Of a DNA stretch of 64,000 nucleotides, positions 50,946 through 62,519 are shown piece after piece. Location of the stretch: NCBI GenBank assembly GCA_019022495.1, contig JAFEKR010000013.1, positions 744,001 through 808,000 of the forward strand, in the 5' to 3' direction. The notes under the pieces were generated by a model, which made no database searches, had not been told where the DNA came from, and saw nothing but the letters and a program-made list of their open reading frames with translations. This stretch comes from Epichloe hybrida. Taxonomy: Eukaryota > Ascomycota > Sordariomycetes > Hypocreales > Clavicipitaceae. The position numbers and the translations under genes were made by a program. How positions within the stretch are numbered: the stretch's first letter is position 1; each line of letters begins with the position of its first letter.

Positions 50946-51526
50946 TTAAATACTCTTATGATTGCTCGATATACGAGTTGTGCGTTGGTCGCAATAGATG
51001 GTGCAGCTCATGGTGACGGCGTCGCCTCGGCCAAAGTCCCACGCCGTCTGAATTGGCTCGCCTGTCTTGTCATGGTCGGTAATCTCTCGAGTGAGATTCT
51101 TTCTGCCCTTGGTCCACTCAATGACGGCCGGGACCGCCTTGTCTCCCTCGATGTGATACACGCCGAGGATACCCTGAAGCTTCGAATCCTTAACGATGCG
51201 GTGGAACTCGTCAATGAGCTCGGTTGGAGGCTTCTCAGTCCTCCGCACCGTGAATTCGTATGGCTCCCCAGTGGAAAGCCAACGCTCGGGGTAGTAAGTT
51301 GGAGTATTCTCCGTCATCTCGGGCTGAGAGACATTGCCTGTGGCCAGCATGATTTCACCCTCGGCAAGGTTGCAGTGGGCGTGAACGAGGCAAAGGCCGA
51401 ATGCGTACTCATACTAGGCCAAAAGCGAAGACAAGGCATGCAGCATGACATGGCGATTGACAAACTGCTCGTCGGCCTCGCCGAGGGTGGGTAGAGAGTT
51501 GTAGAGAGCAGCGACTTCAGCCATTG
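50946..51526 (-). pseudogene. Unrecognised gene with one in-frame TAG
   Basis: The minus frame from ATG 51526 to stop 50946 is 193 codons long and reads as coherent protein on both sides of a single TAG at 51414-51416 (codon 37). Before it: MAEVAALYNSLPTLGEADEQ. After it: YEYAFGLCLVHAHCNLAEGE, SQPEMTENTP, then SCTIYCDQRTTR near the end. A TAG from CAG is one C-to-T change in a CpA context. No intron that would remove the TAG and keep the frame was found. Translation from the internal Met codon at 51350 would give a 134-aa product. I do not recognise the family; there is no signal peptide or membrane segment. It may be a pseudogene, a truncated gene, or a base-call error. Confidence 0.6.
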
Positions 51527-52733
51527 CGAGCACAATATGGAAGAAAGAGGTGCTGCAAAATAAGACGTACTAGATATGATTTGGGATTGCTTGGGTTCGC
51601 GATGTTCGTGGTGTCGATGAAATGGTAAAGAATGTAGGTCTTGCGTCCTGCCGCACCTTGAATAGGCACTTGATGCGATGACCAGCAATGTGTATGATCT
51701 TCCAGCAGGACCCCGGCATCTATTTCGCGCGGTGGGCTGCCGCTGCTGCGGTCCAAGATCCAGACAACAAATCAGCCGATGATGTGAGGCAAGGTTTTTC
51801 CAACTTGGTCACCCTTGCAGCGTTATCCACTGTGTAACGCTACTAATAGTTTGACATGTCGCACGGCCTCGGCAATAAAGAGGCATTAACATCTCGAACC
51901 GGTTCCGGGCAGGAGCCCAGGACTAAGCTAATGGAAACCCCCGTATAGGGAGGACATGGATTGGATACATTTGTGGAAGGTTCGATGCCCTCCCCCACGG
52001 CCCACGGGTTTGCAAGACAAGGTTGTTCGAGATCAGACGACCAATCCATGTCCTTCGAGACCCGGTTGAGAAGATTCATGATATCTGGCTGTCACTGATG
52101 TGGCATGGTGCATGTGCACCGTGTGTTCCAAACTCTTCACTACTGGACAAAGTCTGCGTTACTTTCCGGATAGGTAATAAATACCCCTCTGCAGCCGGTA
52201 TCGTATCACTCACGAAGTAGAAGTGATGCAGATAATGAAGGGGAGGTGAGCAGCTGCGGCCAACACACAGCTCATAAGGGGTGTGAAACCCGAACTACCA
52301 CCAGGTGGCCTCATCTTGTAACCTCGGGTGCATTGATCTAACAAATTAAAGGTGAGCTCTTCTGGCGGAGCATGATTCATATCGAGCATACACTCACGGA
52401 TTGATCCATTTGGACACTTGCGACCGATCATGATTACGTTGCTGCCGATATCACTTGCAGCGGCTCCACAGGTGTGTTGATTAGTTATGAGGTTGAAAAA
52501 AGACTTCCCTCTTTACGTTGTATGAGGCTCCGGGATGTTTCCGTGGAGGTGGGAAGGATCTAAACACCGAGTGAGGCTCCGAACCAAACAAACCTGCATT
52601 AACCCTTTGTGTTTTGTCTCACTTCATGTAGCATCCGCTCATGCAGTCGTCGACGGATATCGCCAACAGAACCAAGGCCTCGGCAGCCACCAAATAGCAA
52701 ACTTCCAGGACTTCCAGGACTTCCCAAGTGCAT

Positions 52734-52971
52734 ATGCAAGGCTCCATCACGAGCAAATGCTACTATGCCCAGGGACTCAGGCTATCAAAACTATCAACAG
52801 CTTTATTACTCGTGGATATTTTATCTGTTGGCGCTGTAATCATCACTTTAATCGCTACAGCTTCAACACGTACAACCGCTGAAGACTTTTTTGAAAGTTA
52901 TTCACCATTCAGTGGAGGGTGCGACAAGCTGCTCAGACCATGCCACGGCCGAGTGCTGGCTCAAGTAAGTC
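52734..52971 (+). other. Possible small membrane-protein exon (weak)
   Basis: From ATG 52734 the frame reads MQGSITSKCYYAQGLRLSKL, then a hydrophobic stretch of about 22 residues (LLLVDILSVGAVIITLIATA), then STRTTAEDFFESYSPFSGGC. It meets a consensus splice donor GTAAGT after CTCAA near 52971. The pattern of a membrane segment plus donor suggests an exon, but no downstream exon was identified and the family is not recognised. It may be chance. Confidence 0.2.
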
Positions 52972-53302
52972 ATCGTCATCGTCAAGAGGTGTGCGTGCCC
53001 GTGTAGGTCGGTCGTAAAACGTAATATCCGTGTGGTCATTTGTTTTCTCAATGTTGTAGTCCGTAAATTGCAATCCGTACGGAACGGATTAATGTTGTCA
53101 GTCCGGTCTTGGTGACACCCCTGCCCGAGTGGCTGGGCTGGAAGTCCGCCAGCCAACCAGAGCCGCCGAGTGCAACCAATGGGATGCAACCAATGGGAGT
53201 GCACTCTGGACATGACGATGCCCACCCACTTCCCCATCCAGCTCCTAAACCGACGACTTGCCGGTGTTGACGACGCCCTGTTCATTTTCTGTCCTTTCCT
53301 TT

Positions 53303-53366
53303 TCTGCTCTGCTGTGCTCTGCTGTGCTCTGCTGTGCTATGCTGTGCTGTGCTCTGCTCTGCTCAC
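53303..53366. repeat. CTGCT/GTGCT pentamer-rich microsatellite
   Basis: Imperfect CTCTGCTGTG and GCTGTGCT units repeated about a dozen times over 64 bp, upstream of the RasGEF gene. Confidence 0.85.
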
Positions 53367-53506
53367 CTCCAACCCTAATGCGAATAGATGCACCAGGGCG
53401 GTCGTCCTCCTCACACATTTCCGAGCCCCTTGGGATATTAAATTTCTTCCCAGGCACGTCATCGTCCACCCATGAGGCTGTGCTGAGACTGAGCAAAGGT
53501 CGCTTT

Positions 53507-53677
53507 ATGGCGCCTCGGGCAAAGGTATGTACGTCTAGTTACTTGGTGCAGCCCTTCAGCCTTTTGCTTCGCCTACCGCTTACCTCGGCGTACTGACGCG
53601 AGTGCATCTCTGCAATGCAGTGACGACGGTCCCGAGCAACACAGGCTCACAGCCTTGCATAAAAAAAACGTAAGGCG
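53507..53677 (+). promoter_or_regulatory. 5' leader of the RasGEF gene with probable intron and spliced mini-ORF
   Basis: 53525-53620 has strong fungal intron signals: donor GTATGT, branch-like TACTGAC, acceptor TGCAATGCAG. An ATG at 53507 opens a mini-ORF MAPRAK whose next codon after splicing is TGA, giving a six-residue upstream ORF. A rival reading uses an acceptor at 53674 and would fuse MAPRAK in frame to the main protein, but it lacks a pyrimidine tract. Confidence 0.4.
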
Positions 53678-56600
53678 ATGGCCTCCGCTGATCCTCTGGA
53701 CGTGACGCGGCCTTCGTTTCCATGCCTATCGGCCTCAGCCACTCTAACGGGACATCAACCTCGAACACAAACATCACCGAAGCGCGCCGCGGCAAAGGAC
53801 GAGAAACCACGAAAGGTCTCCCCTCTGCTATCCAGACCTTTCGCCACAAAGACATCGGCGTCCGCAGCCAAACCTACGACGACGAAATGGATTCCGAGAA
53901 CCTTTGCGCGCGGGACCTCGACTGCGTCCAAACCTCTTGTGCCATTGTCAGAGAGACGGTCTCGCGAAAGAGTACGAGGCATGGCAGGAAGGATAGAGAC
54001 AGGCATGGACAACGCCGAGGTTGTACCAGACGGCCGTTCAGCTGGTCGCGAGGGACGCCAATTTACTGTGGCAAATGTGGGGAACAATGGGAGGATTTAT
54101 CTCAGGTACGACGCCGGTTGATGAGAGAAACACGTGGTCAATGAGGGGCTTGCCGAGGGATCCCACTCCCTCGTTCGCTGATGTGCCCCTGTCACGATGG
54201 TTTTCGTGTTTTCGTCATGGAATGCTGACTTGTTGGTCTTAGGCCTAGCGTTCGACCTGCTCACCAACGGTATCCCCAGCCAAACTTTACTTTCCCCATA
54301 ACGCCACCAAGCACCGCTATTGTGGATAGCTGGAGTCGGAGCAACACAGCAAACCTTGCTGACGCCAACACCCAGAAGAGAGGGGAAGATGAAGGCAGTT
54401 TACAAACCACACCATGGACTCCCACCACCAGTGCGACACCGCTCGCTGGTGACGGAAAGCTCACCTCGGGTGCGGAAACTTCGAGTCGCCCCATACGACA
54501 TCGACGAGCCATGTCGGACAGCACAGTTCATGAAGCGAGTGCCAACAGGGACCAGGACTCGCACGTTTTCAAAGTCGCCATCTCCACCGCCCAGGGTCGG
54601 GACGAGCAGCGCCCTCGGACCATGGATGACTTGAACGCAATCGCCAACGGCCCCATGCTCAATGTCAACATACCATCGTGGCGACTCGGAACCCCCCGTT
54701 TCACTTTGCGAGGAACTCCAATGCTACGAGGTTCTTCGTACGCACCTACCGAGGACGCGCGTTCCAGCACCATATCGGCGGGTCTCAACTCCTCGTCTTT
54801 ACCTCCTAATTCTACTGTCCATGGCTTCTCAGCCCGAAAACGGCCCAAAGCCTTGGCTGTCCCGACATCTCACACACATTTTGTGGCACAACGCGGGGCC
54901 CCTGGCATACCTTCCCCTCGATTGCTACGCCCACTGCGCTCTACGTACATGTCATCACACATGGTCATTGAACCTGCCATGTTCACAGACTTGACTTTCA
55001 AACCCTCCTGCGACGACGGGCTGATTGTACGATACTCCGCTGCAGGCGCAGTCACGGCAGCGACTCCTCCTCGGCTGGTAGCTGAAATAACGTCCCCTAG
55101 TTTTCTAGATTACGAGCTCATCTCCGACTTCTTCCTTACCTTCAGGTCCTTCCTGGAGCCGTCCGATCTTCTTCGAATGCTGGTCGCCCGACTGCGGTGG
55201 GCTCTGGATCGCGACGACGAGGTGGGCATGATTGTCCGCGTTCGAACTTTTGTTGCTCTGCGACACTGGATACTGAACTACTTTGTGGACGACTTCCTCC
55301 TCGAGCACAGCCTGCGCGTCACATTTTGCAATCTACTCAATGATTTCGTTGATGAACTATCACAAGATTTTCATTCTCGTAGGGTCCAGATCAGGATTCT
55401 TGCCGAGCTCAAAAAGTGTTGGCGCAGGGTCTGCGCGCAGTATTGGGACGGGGACGAGTTCGACGATTCTCTTGGCCCGGACATTGCCGTCACCCCTGGA
55501 GGCATTGCCGGGAGCCGCGATGCTGATCTAGATCCTACTACTGCACCGGAGACGTTGCCGATCGAGCCGGATGAGCATGATGCTGTGGCGATGCCATCGC
55601 CAAGTCCTTCCCACCTTCAGGCACAGCACGCCACCCTCCGCAACGAAAACCCCAACCCCATGCCCGTCGGAGACTTTGTTGTCCTGGACAATCGTCCTGG
55701 AACACCCGAGTACCAGACAAGCCGCCCTCGGAACCCAGAGCAACGCCCCACATCGCCTTATAGCTTGGCCAGCATGGACATCGTATCCTGCTCATTTCCC
55801 GGCAAGAACATGAAGAGCTTCAATCAGAACACAGCTCATTTGCTGGCGGCGCATCCCGTGCCCTCAGCCGCAGTTGGCAATGCCACTACTGGTCCGATAG
55901 CAACGACACCAAAGGCTCTCGTTGGCAAACGAGTACGCCCAACGCAAGCACACAAGCGCAACAACAGTCTTTCCGACTCGCTACGGGAGCACCACTCTGA
56001 TCGGGCATCTTCCACAGACCAGGAATGCTTGCCAGCGCCATCTTCTGGAGGAAGTCTTGTTCGCGGCAATTTGCTCCCTCCAGGCCAAGCCTTCGTCGAC
56101 GTTCAACCTTCAGGACGACATGGTCATGCAAACCGGCAGACAACTGTTTTCCAACCCAAGAGTCGCGATTTCACCAAGGATGGTATGTCGGGTGGTGCTA
56201 CGTCTGGCCATGGCATGCGAAAGCTGCTTCGAAGCGTCCGCAAAGCCCTGAAGAATAGGGGTCAAGGTTTGTATCCCACTCAACAAGCCTTTACCGACAT
56301 TCAATTCGCGGGGCCGAGAGGTGCCACAGTCAATCGACTCCCCGGAACAGCTATTGTGCCTCAGGGAACCACTATTCGCCAAAATGGCTCTCGGCCGCCG
56401 GTCAGAATTGATCTCCTCGGGGCTGAGGTCGCCGAAGATTTCAAGAAGGCCATCCGTGAGGAGGAAGAGGAAGCGGTTACTGCCGCCGCCGCCGCCGCCG
56501 GTGGCGGAACTCATGGTCAGCAATTTGGGGGCGTTTCGATACAGCCTCCTCCAAAGTCGGCACCTTTGCTGTCCACATTTCCGGAAAACTCAGCATCTCG

Positions 56601-59403
56601 TATGGACTCGACTACACTAGAAGCTTTAACGCAACACAATAGGCAAAGGCCATTCAGCGACATGGCCATCACAGTCGGTAGCAAATCCATTGTGATCGTG
56701 GATGATACTGTGCCATTCGAATTGCCCTCGGTTCACGGAACGCACGGCGTCGAAATCCCATCGGAAGATACTTTTTGCGATTCCCTTGTGCGAGGCGGTG
56801 CAGATCCAACGCCACCGAACACGCCTCCCTCACACAGTTTCGACGGCGGAATACCTCGAAGGTCATCCCATCTTCTCAACCCGCATGTCGTAGGGGCAAA
56901 TATGGTCGAGGATGTTTTGCCTCCTTTCATACCTGACCTGGCAACACTAGAAGGCAGTCACAGCCTACGCACCTCTGAATATCACACCCAGCCGTCCATG
57001 TCTGCAATACGACCAGGTGGAGAAGGCCGGCTTTCAAGTCGTGGAGCCTCCCGTCTACACCGGAGAGCTCGGTCCTGGAGGAGCCAACAGTCGCTCAACT
57101 CGGTGTTGCATCGTCGAGACACCTCCTTGGGAAGCGTTGGTATCCCACCTTTTTTGCGAAGCCTCGATGCAACTACCGATTCAGGAGGCCTCTATAGAGA
57201 CCATTTCACGCAAGTTTCTATTCCTGAGCCACTGCGTGTGCTGCGCAGGCGGCCCGGGGGCGATCTGAAAGCAGTCATGAATGTAGGTGATCTAGACCGG
57301 TTTGTCTTGCGGCGATCACAATCTGTTGGCTCTCTTGCTACCTACACGGAGTCTATTCGCAGTTCATATATGCTCAGTTCTCGCCCCAATTCTGCTGGAG
57401 AATTCGTCGCCGGCATCGAATCCCGTGATCAAGGGCGTGCTGATGTGTTCTCGCTCGCTCAAGTCGCAGAGAGACCTAGTAAACGTCATCTATCGCTCTT
57501 TAGCACCCACTCTTCCACGCCCATCATGCGACCGTCGTTCGAGGCTGAGGCGCAGAAGCTGGCACAGATTCCCGACGACGACGACGACGGCATAGAGTCG
57601 GCGCTTTTGAAGCTGGAAGGCAAATTTCTGCCCAAGAAACCGATCAACCTGTCCATCGTTGGGCAGAACTCACGGCCCGTGGATGATACTGCCGTTGAAG
57701 CCGAAAAGAATGCTGAGCATCCCGCTATCACAGAGCAGTCCACCGGTGCAGATCCTGACAAGACACCCAAGCCTGGCAATGTGGATGGGTTGTCGATGCG
57801 TCCAGCCTTGGGCGAGGCCTCTCCCACCTTTTGGGGGGCAACAGATGGACAAACACGGGACACACATTTATCGCCCACGGAATTAAGATCATTTCTTTCA
57901 GAGGGCTCTCATGATTCCTATTGCTCTATTCCGCTGTTACAGCGAGGCCTGGGCGATGAGACAAAAGAGCCAATCACACATGCTTGGACTGAAAGGTCGA
58001 TTCTCCGAGGCTCGGTTGACGAGGAGTCGCTCAATGAGCCAGGCCTGGAGCAGTTTCAAAACATATCCCCTGGGGATCAATACTCTTCCTTTGAACTTGT
58101 TCAGAAGACAGCGTCCATGGAGAAGGTAGAGGTAGCTGAGGCGGTGTTTTCTATGGCCTCTGTGATGGAAGACGCATCTTTCTTGAAAGATGACAGCGCG
58201 GATATATCTGATCTATCGTCTGATTTATCCGATGATGATGTTCATGTTGATGTTGTCGACGACGATGACGACGACGGCGACGACGACACTGCTTCGCAGC
58301 GAGAAGGCGCGATACGAGTCGGACACGTGTCTGTTTGTGGCTCACCTCCGCATCCATTTTCAGATGAGCCGACGGTCATGAGGTCACGATCTTCCTCTCC
58401 TCAAATCACCTTGGTTCAGGCATTAGCCATGTCTCCAGATGGGCTTGTAGCTCCTGGCAAATCGGACGCCCGGCCTAAAAAACCGTTGCCTCCAACGCCA
58501 GAGCTGACACCAGTCGTGGGTTGCAGTGCGAGTCCGAGATCGACGACCGCAGAAACATCACGGCATGGAGAACCACTTTCCAATGCGGCGCAGCCAAACA
58601 CAAACACAGCGACAACTCCCAAGCACTCGGTTCATCTACCATTCATTCTCGCTTTCGATTCCGATACTCTGGCCCAGCAATTCACTCTAATCGAGAAAGA
58701 TGCTCTGACCGAGATTGACTGGAGAGAACTGACCGACATGAGCTGGAAGCATTTTGCCTGCAGCGATTCTCGCTCTTGGGTAGATTTTCTGCGAAACATC
58801 GATGCGCAGGGTGTAGACGTCGTCATCGCCCGTTTCAACATCATGGTGAAATGGGCAATATCAGAAATAGTTCTCACGCAGCAAGTGGAAGAGAGAGCAA
58901 GGTGTATCATCAAGCTCATCCACATTGCTGGCCACTGTCGACGATACCGCAACTTTGCTACGCTTGCGCAGCTCACCATTGCTTTATCGAGCAACGAGGT
59001 ATCTCGACTAACTAAGACATGGGAACTGGTGCCCGAAAGAGATCTTCAGACGTTGCGTGACCTTGAAATGCTCGTCACGCCCAGCAGGAATTTTCACAAC
59101 ATTCGAGAAGAAATGGAAGTCGGCACAGACAGAGGCTGCATCCCATTTGTTGGAATCTATACGCACGACTTGCTCTACAATGCCCAGCGGCCCTCGGAAA
59201 TTGCCGGCTCGCCGACAAATGCACCCCTGGTCAACTTTGAAAAATGCCGGTGCGGAGCCGCCGTGGTGAAGACACTGCTTCGTCTCCTAGAGGCAAGCAC
59301 TCGGTACACGTTCCAGCCAATCGAAGGCGTGACTGAGCGCTGCCTTTGGATCGGGGCGTTGAGCGACAATGAGATTCGAAGATACTCGCAGAACCTCGAG
59401 TGA
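53678..59403 (+). CDS. LTE1: LTE1-type Ras guanine-nucleotide exchange factor protein
   Basis: Two coding exons, 53678-54105 and 54243-59403, joined across a 137-bp intron (donor GTACGA, branch GCTGAC, acceptor TTAG). The phase is kept and the join reads GRIYLR-PSVRPAHQRYP. Length 1862 aa. An in-frame stop at 53660 precedes the start. RasGEF_N domain at about residues 395-525 (GLIVRYSAAGAVTAATPPRL, DYELISDFFLTFRSF) and catalytic-type RasGEF domain at about 1608-1862 (FDSDTLAQQFTLIEKDALTE, FVGIYTHDL). Between them is a long, Ser/Pro-rich, probably disordered region with a conserved-looking ALLKLEGKF motif, an Ala run near 888 and an Asp-rich block at about 1462-1493. Yeast Lte1, with the same GEF-N/GEF-C ends, acts at the bud cortex in mitotic exit and spindle-position control; a related polarity role here is inference. 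The intron and exon 1 are needed because exon 2 alone has no ATG at its start. Confidence 0.88.
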
Positions 59404-60935
59404 GCTTCTCCGCGGCCTGCCCGAGGACGAATAATGATGAAACATGGCTGCATTATGTGCATGCCGCACAGCAAATCAGCGCTTTCTTTACAGGATTTTC
59501 CCTTCTTCTTCTTCTTCTTCTTCTTTGCAACCGTTTATATGTACACTTCCATCCAGCAATTTATGTATAATTTTTTTCATCTTGAGCGAAGACCAATTCA
59601 TCCTCGATGAATCGACGGTACTCGGAGTTATGAACTTTATCTCATTTCAAACTTGCATTTTGCCATGGTTTGCACCACATGGCAGACACGCACTCAGCAC
59701 TCACACGCACATATTGAGCGCAAAACCCGTCTTCTTTGTTCTTTAGCCTCGCGCATACCCGAGCAAGCCATTACTTACTTGCCCTGCTGTTCGTACTGCC
59801 GTTCGTACTGGAGCGAGGAGTTTTTTTTTTTTTTTTCCTTCTTCTTCTTTTTGCTATATACCACTTTGTCTAGGTGTTTTTGTTTGGGAAACGGTATGGG
59901 GGCTCAGGGGCAATTAGAAATGATGGAGGGTTTTCTTTCGGCGACGAATCGGATATACCCGGTAGAGACGGATTAGGCTTGGTAGATGAATGAACATGGA
60001 TGGTATTCTTGATAAATCTCGGTGAGTGACATCCGACGAATGAGTAGGACGAAATTGGTGAAGGCACGCATGGCTTGGCTTCATCCAGAATGGTGCGCGA
60101 CGAGGCGAAAGTGATGGACCGACCGCGTCGACTTGCTTAAGATGGTGCAGCCCACGGATTGCCATGTTGAATGCCCAGTCTGCTGTCATGCATTGCTTTG
60201 CAGCCCATGACGTGCAATCTTACGTTTTCATTCAGTCACGTATTCTAGCAAAACCCCACGCTTGCGCGTAACAGCAGGACGATGAGGCACCATGCATGTC
60301 TCAGGTCTTGAATGAACTTTTCTTTCTCACTATGTCTCCCTTGTCTCACCAGAGATGACTACCAGCTACCTTGTCCCACAGTGCCACTAAAAAAAAAAAG
60401 AATGCCCTTGTCGGATCCCAGCAGAATAACGATCAAGTCCATCCCCTCGGGCAGCACAGGGCTTTCCCTCTCTCCCCATTGTCCCAAAGCACATCTTCGG
60501 ATTCACTTCATATCCGCGCAACCGCCTTTATTCGAATCGAGTCTGCTTTTTCCAGGCCACGTGGACCGGGGTGAGTGAGAAAGCTGGGCAGGCGGAGAGA
60601 AAAACAGAAGAAGGAAAAAAAAGAAAAGGCGGATGTGCTGAGAAGGTAGAGGAGAGAGTATCTTTCCCTCATAAGTGCCGGCCACGATTGAACCAGTCTC
60701 CAGGGAGGGCAGTTAAATTTTTTTTTTTTGATAACAACATTGTGTGTTTCTTTTTTTTTGTTCGATTTTCCCAACCCATTTCCTTGCTAAAAAGCCCGTG
60801 GGTATCGCCTGATGAACAACAAGTTTTTCTTCACTTTTTTTGTTTGGTGGTTCTTGTCATGACATGACCATTTGGGGTTTACCAGCTTGTTGTGGGAGCG
60901 GCGTCCATTGATCCACCCTCGGCAGTCTCGGGGTT
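59404..60935. other. Convergent intergenic region
   Basis: 1.5 kb between the ends of the RasGEF gene and RPS0. It contains a CTT microsatellite (about 59502-59524) and poly-T/poly-A runs near 59820, 60390, 60620, 60720 and 60750. Short open frames have biased, low-complexity composition. Probably 3' UTRs; no gene or RNA recognised. Confidence 0.5.
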
Positions 60936-62152
60936 CTACCACTGAGACTGCTCCTTGGTTGGCTCGGCCCACTCGCCGGTGCCAGAAGCAGCCCAGTCGC
61001 CGGCCTCGGCACCGTCCCAGGTACCGGCGGCAGCGCCGGAGAAGCCAGGAGCGCTGGCCTCCCACTCACCGGCGGCGGGGACGGCCGCGGTCTCGGCAGC
61101 AGGGGCGGCAGCCTCGTCCTCGGCGGGCTTGTCCTCGTCGGCCTTCTCGTCGGCCTCGGTGTCGGGGTCGCGGTCTGTTTGGTTGGATTAGCCAAGAAAA
61201 ATTTCCATGGAGGCGTACAGCTCTTTCTGCTTTCTGTTGCGAGGAAGAACAAAAAAGAAAAAACAAGGCGAGTGATTTGTTAACAGTTTCGGAGACGGGA
61301 GTAGCATACAGAAGAACAGATCGGGCATGACGTCCCAGGTCTCGCGGTCCTTGATGGAGCCACGGAGGCGGAGGACCTCACGGGCGAGCAACCACCAGAT
61401 GGTTCCGATGGCGTGACGACCCTTGTTGTTGGTGGGGATGGCGACGTCGACGTACTCGGTGGAGGAGTCGGTGTCGCAGAGGGCAATCACGGGAATGTTG
61501 ACGTAGGATGCCTCCTTGATGGCCTGGGCATCGGTGCGGGGGTCGGTGACGATGATCAGGCGGGGCTCCTTGAAGGATCGGGTGATGTAGTTGGTGAAGG
61601 AACCGGGGGTGAAGCGACCGGCGATGGAGGAGGCACCGATGTGGGCGGCGAACTTGAGGACAGCACGCTGACCGTAGGGACGGGCGGAGATGACGCAAAT
61701 GTCGGCGGGGTTGTCAATAGCGACGATGATACGGGCAGCGAGAACAATCTTCTCCCTGGACGTAGCGTTGTTAGTTTCTGACTTTTGAACCCATGAGAAA
61801 GTTGGGCGGCAGTTTGGCCATGCATCTAGTTTGCCCGTTCAGAGATGGCGGGCCGCACTCTCAAGCAAAAAGTGCGCGCCGCAGAACATTTCCAAGTAAA
61901 ACGAACATAGCAGCTCATCTTCCGTCTAGGAAGCCAGCTGACCCTTCCCTGTGTCTTTCCCAGCGCAAGTTGCAAAACGTACCAGGTCTTGCCAATGTTG
62001 ATAATGTTGACACCATCGGCACGGGTCTTCCAAAGGTAGGGCTCCATATGCACCTGGAGGTTCTTGCTCCCGACGTGGGTTTGAGCGGCCAGGAGCATCT
62101 CAATGTCCGCACTGGTCGCGTTGAGGACCGACGGCGGGCTGCTGGGGGCCAT
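60936..62152 (-). CDS. RPS0: 40S ribosomal protein S0 (uS2)
   Basis: Three exons on the minus strand: 62152-61983, 61755-61310 and 61174-60936, 855 nt in all, 284 aa. Introns of 227 bp (GTACGT...CAG) and 135 bp (GTATGC...CAG) keep the frame through [14 protein letters not shown] and DLFF-Y-RDPDTE. The family is unmistakable: [101 protein letters not shown], and an acidic Ala-rich tail ending EPTKEQSQW. It is a small-subunit protein needed for 18S rRNA maturation and 40S stability in the cytosol, present in a single full-length copy of normal size. It is transcribed away from the uS15m gene, with 367 bp between their start codons. Confidence 0.96.
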
Positions 62153-62519
62153 CTTGTCTGATTTCTTCCGTGGGGTTGGGGATGTGAAGGGGGAAGAAGG
62201 AAGTTGCTGGTGGTTTGCGGGATCGTGGAGGTCTCAAAAAAAGTTCGCGAGAAACCTCAAGAATTTCCGAAAATGTGTGTTGGTGGGAGCCCTGAGGACA
62301 CTAGTATCAGAACAGGACTAGCGTGTACTTTTTCGGTTCGACTTATGTACATCTTATCATCACGTGCCTGGTGCGATTGGCTGCTCCGGGTTCCACTGAT
62401 CTGGCCAAGGGGGGACGACGGGGTGTGGAATTTTTGAGGAACTGATTTGACCTTGATTGAAGCTATTACGGACGGTGATCTGTTTCTCTGACGGTTTGTC
62501 AGCCAGCACCTGTGCAGCT
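62153..62519. promoter_or_regulatory. Shared divergent promoter of RPS0 and the uS15m gene
   Basis: 367 bp between two opposed start codons, both for ribosomal proteins (one cytosolic, one mitochondrial). It contains a CACGTG box at 62361-62366 and a CCAAT box on the minus strand (ATTGG at 62376-62380), both common in fungal housekeeping promoters. Co-regulation is inferred from layout only. Confidence 0.5.

Larger units (their letters stand above)
51527..53506. other. Long intergenic region, no firm gene
   Basis: About 2 kb of normal composition. Small open frames on both strands (for example 51843-52079 minus, ending in no recognisable domain) have no conserved motif. It should hold the promoter of the minus-strand gene and upstream sequence of the RasGEF gene. 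I saw no tRNA or transposon relic. Confidence 0.45.

Noticed and set aside
51890..52010. GGTTCGATGCC and similar motifs suggested a tRNA
   Set aside because: No acceptor stem, D arm or anticodon arm could be paired around the motif.
61413..61781. Gly/Asp-rich plus-strand frame of 122 codons
   Set aside because: Antisense shadow of RPS0 exon 2.
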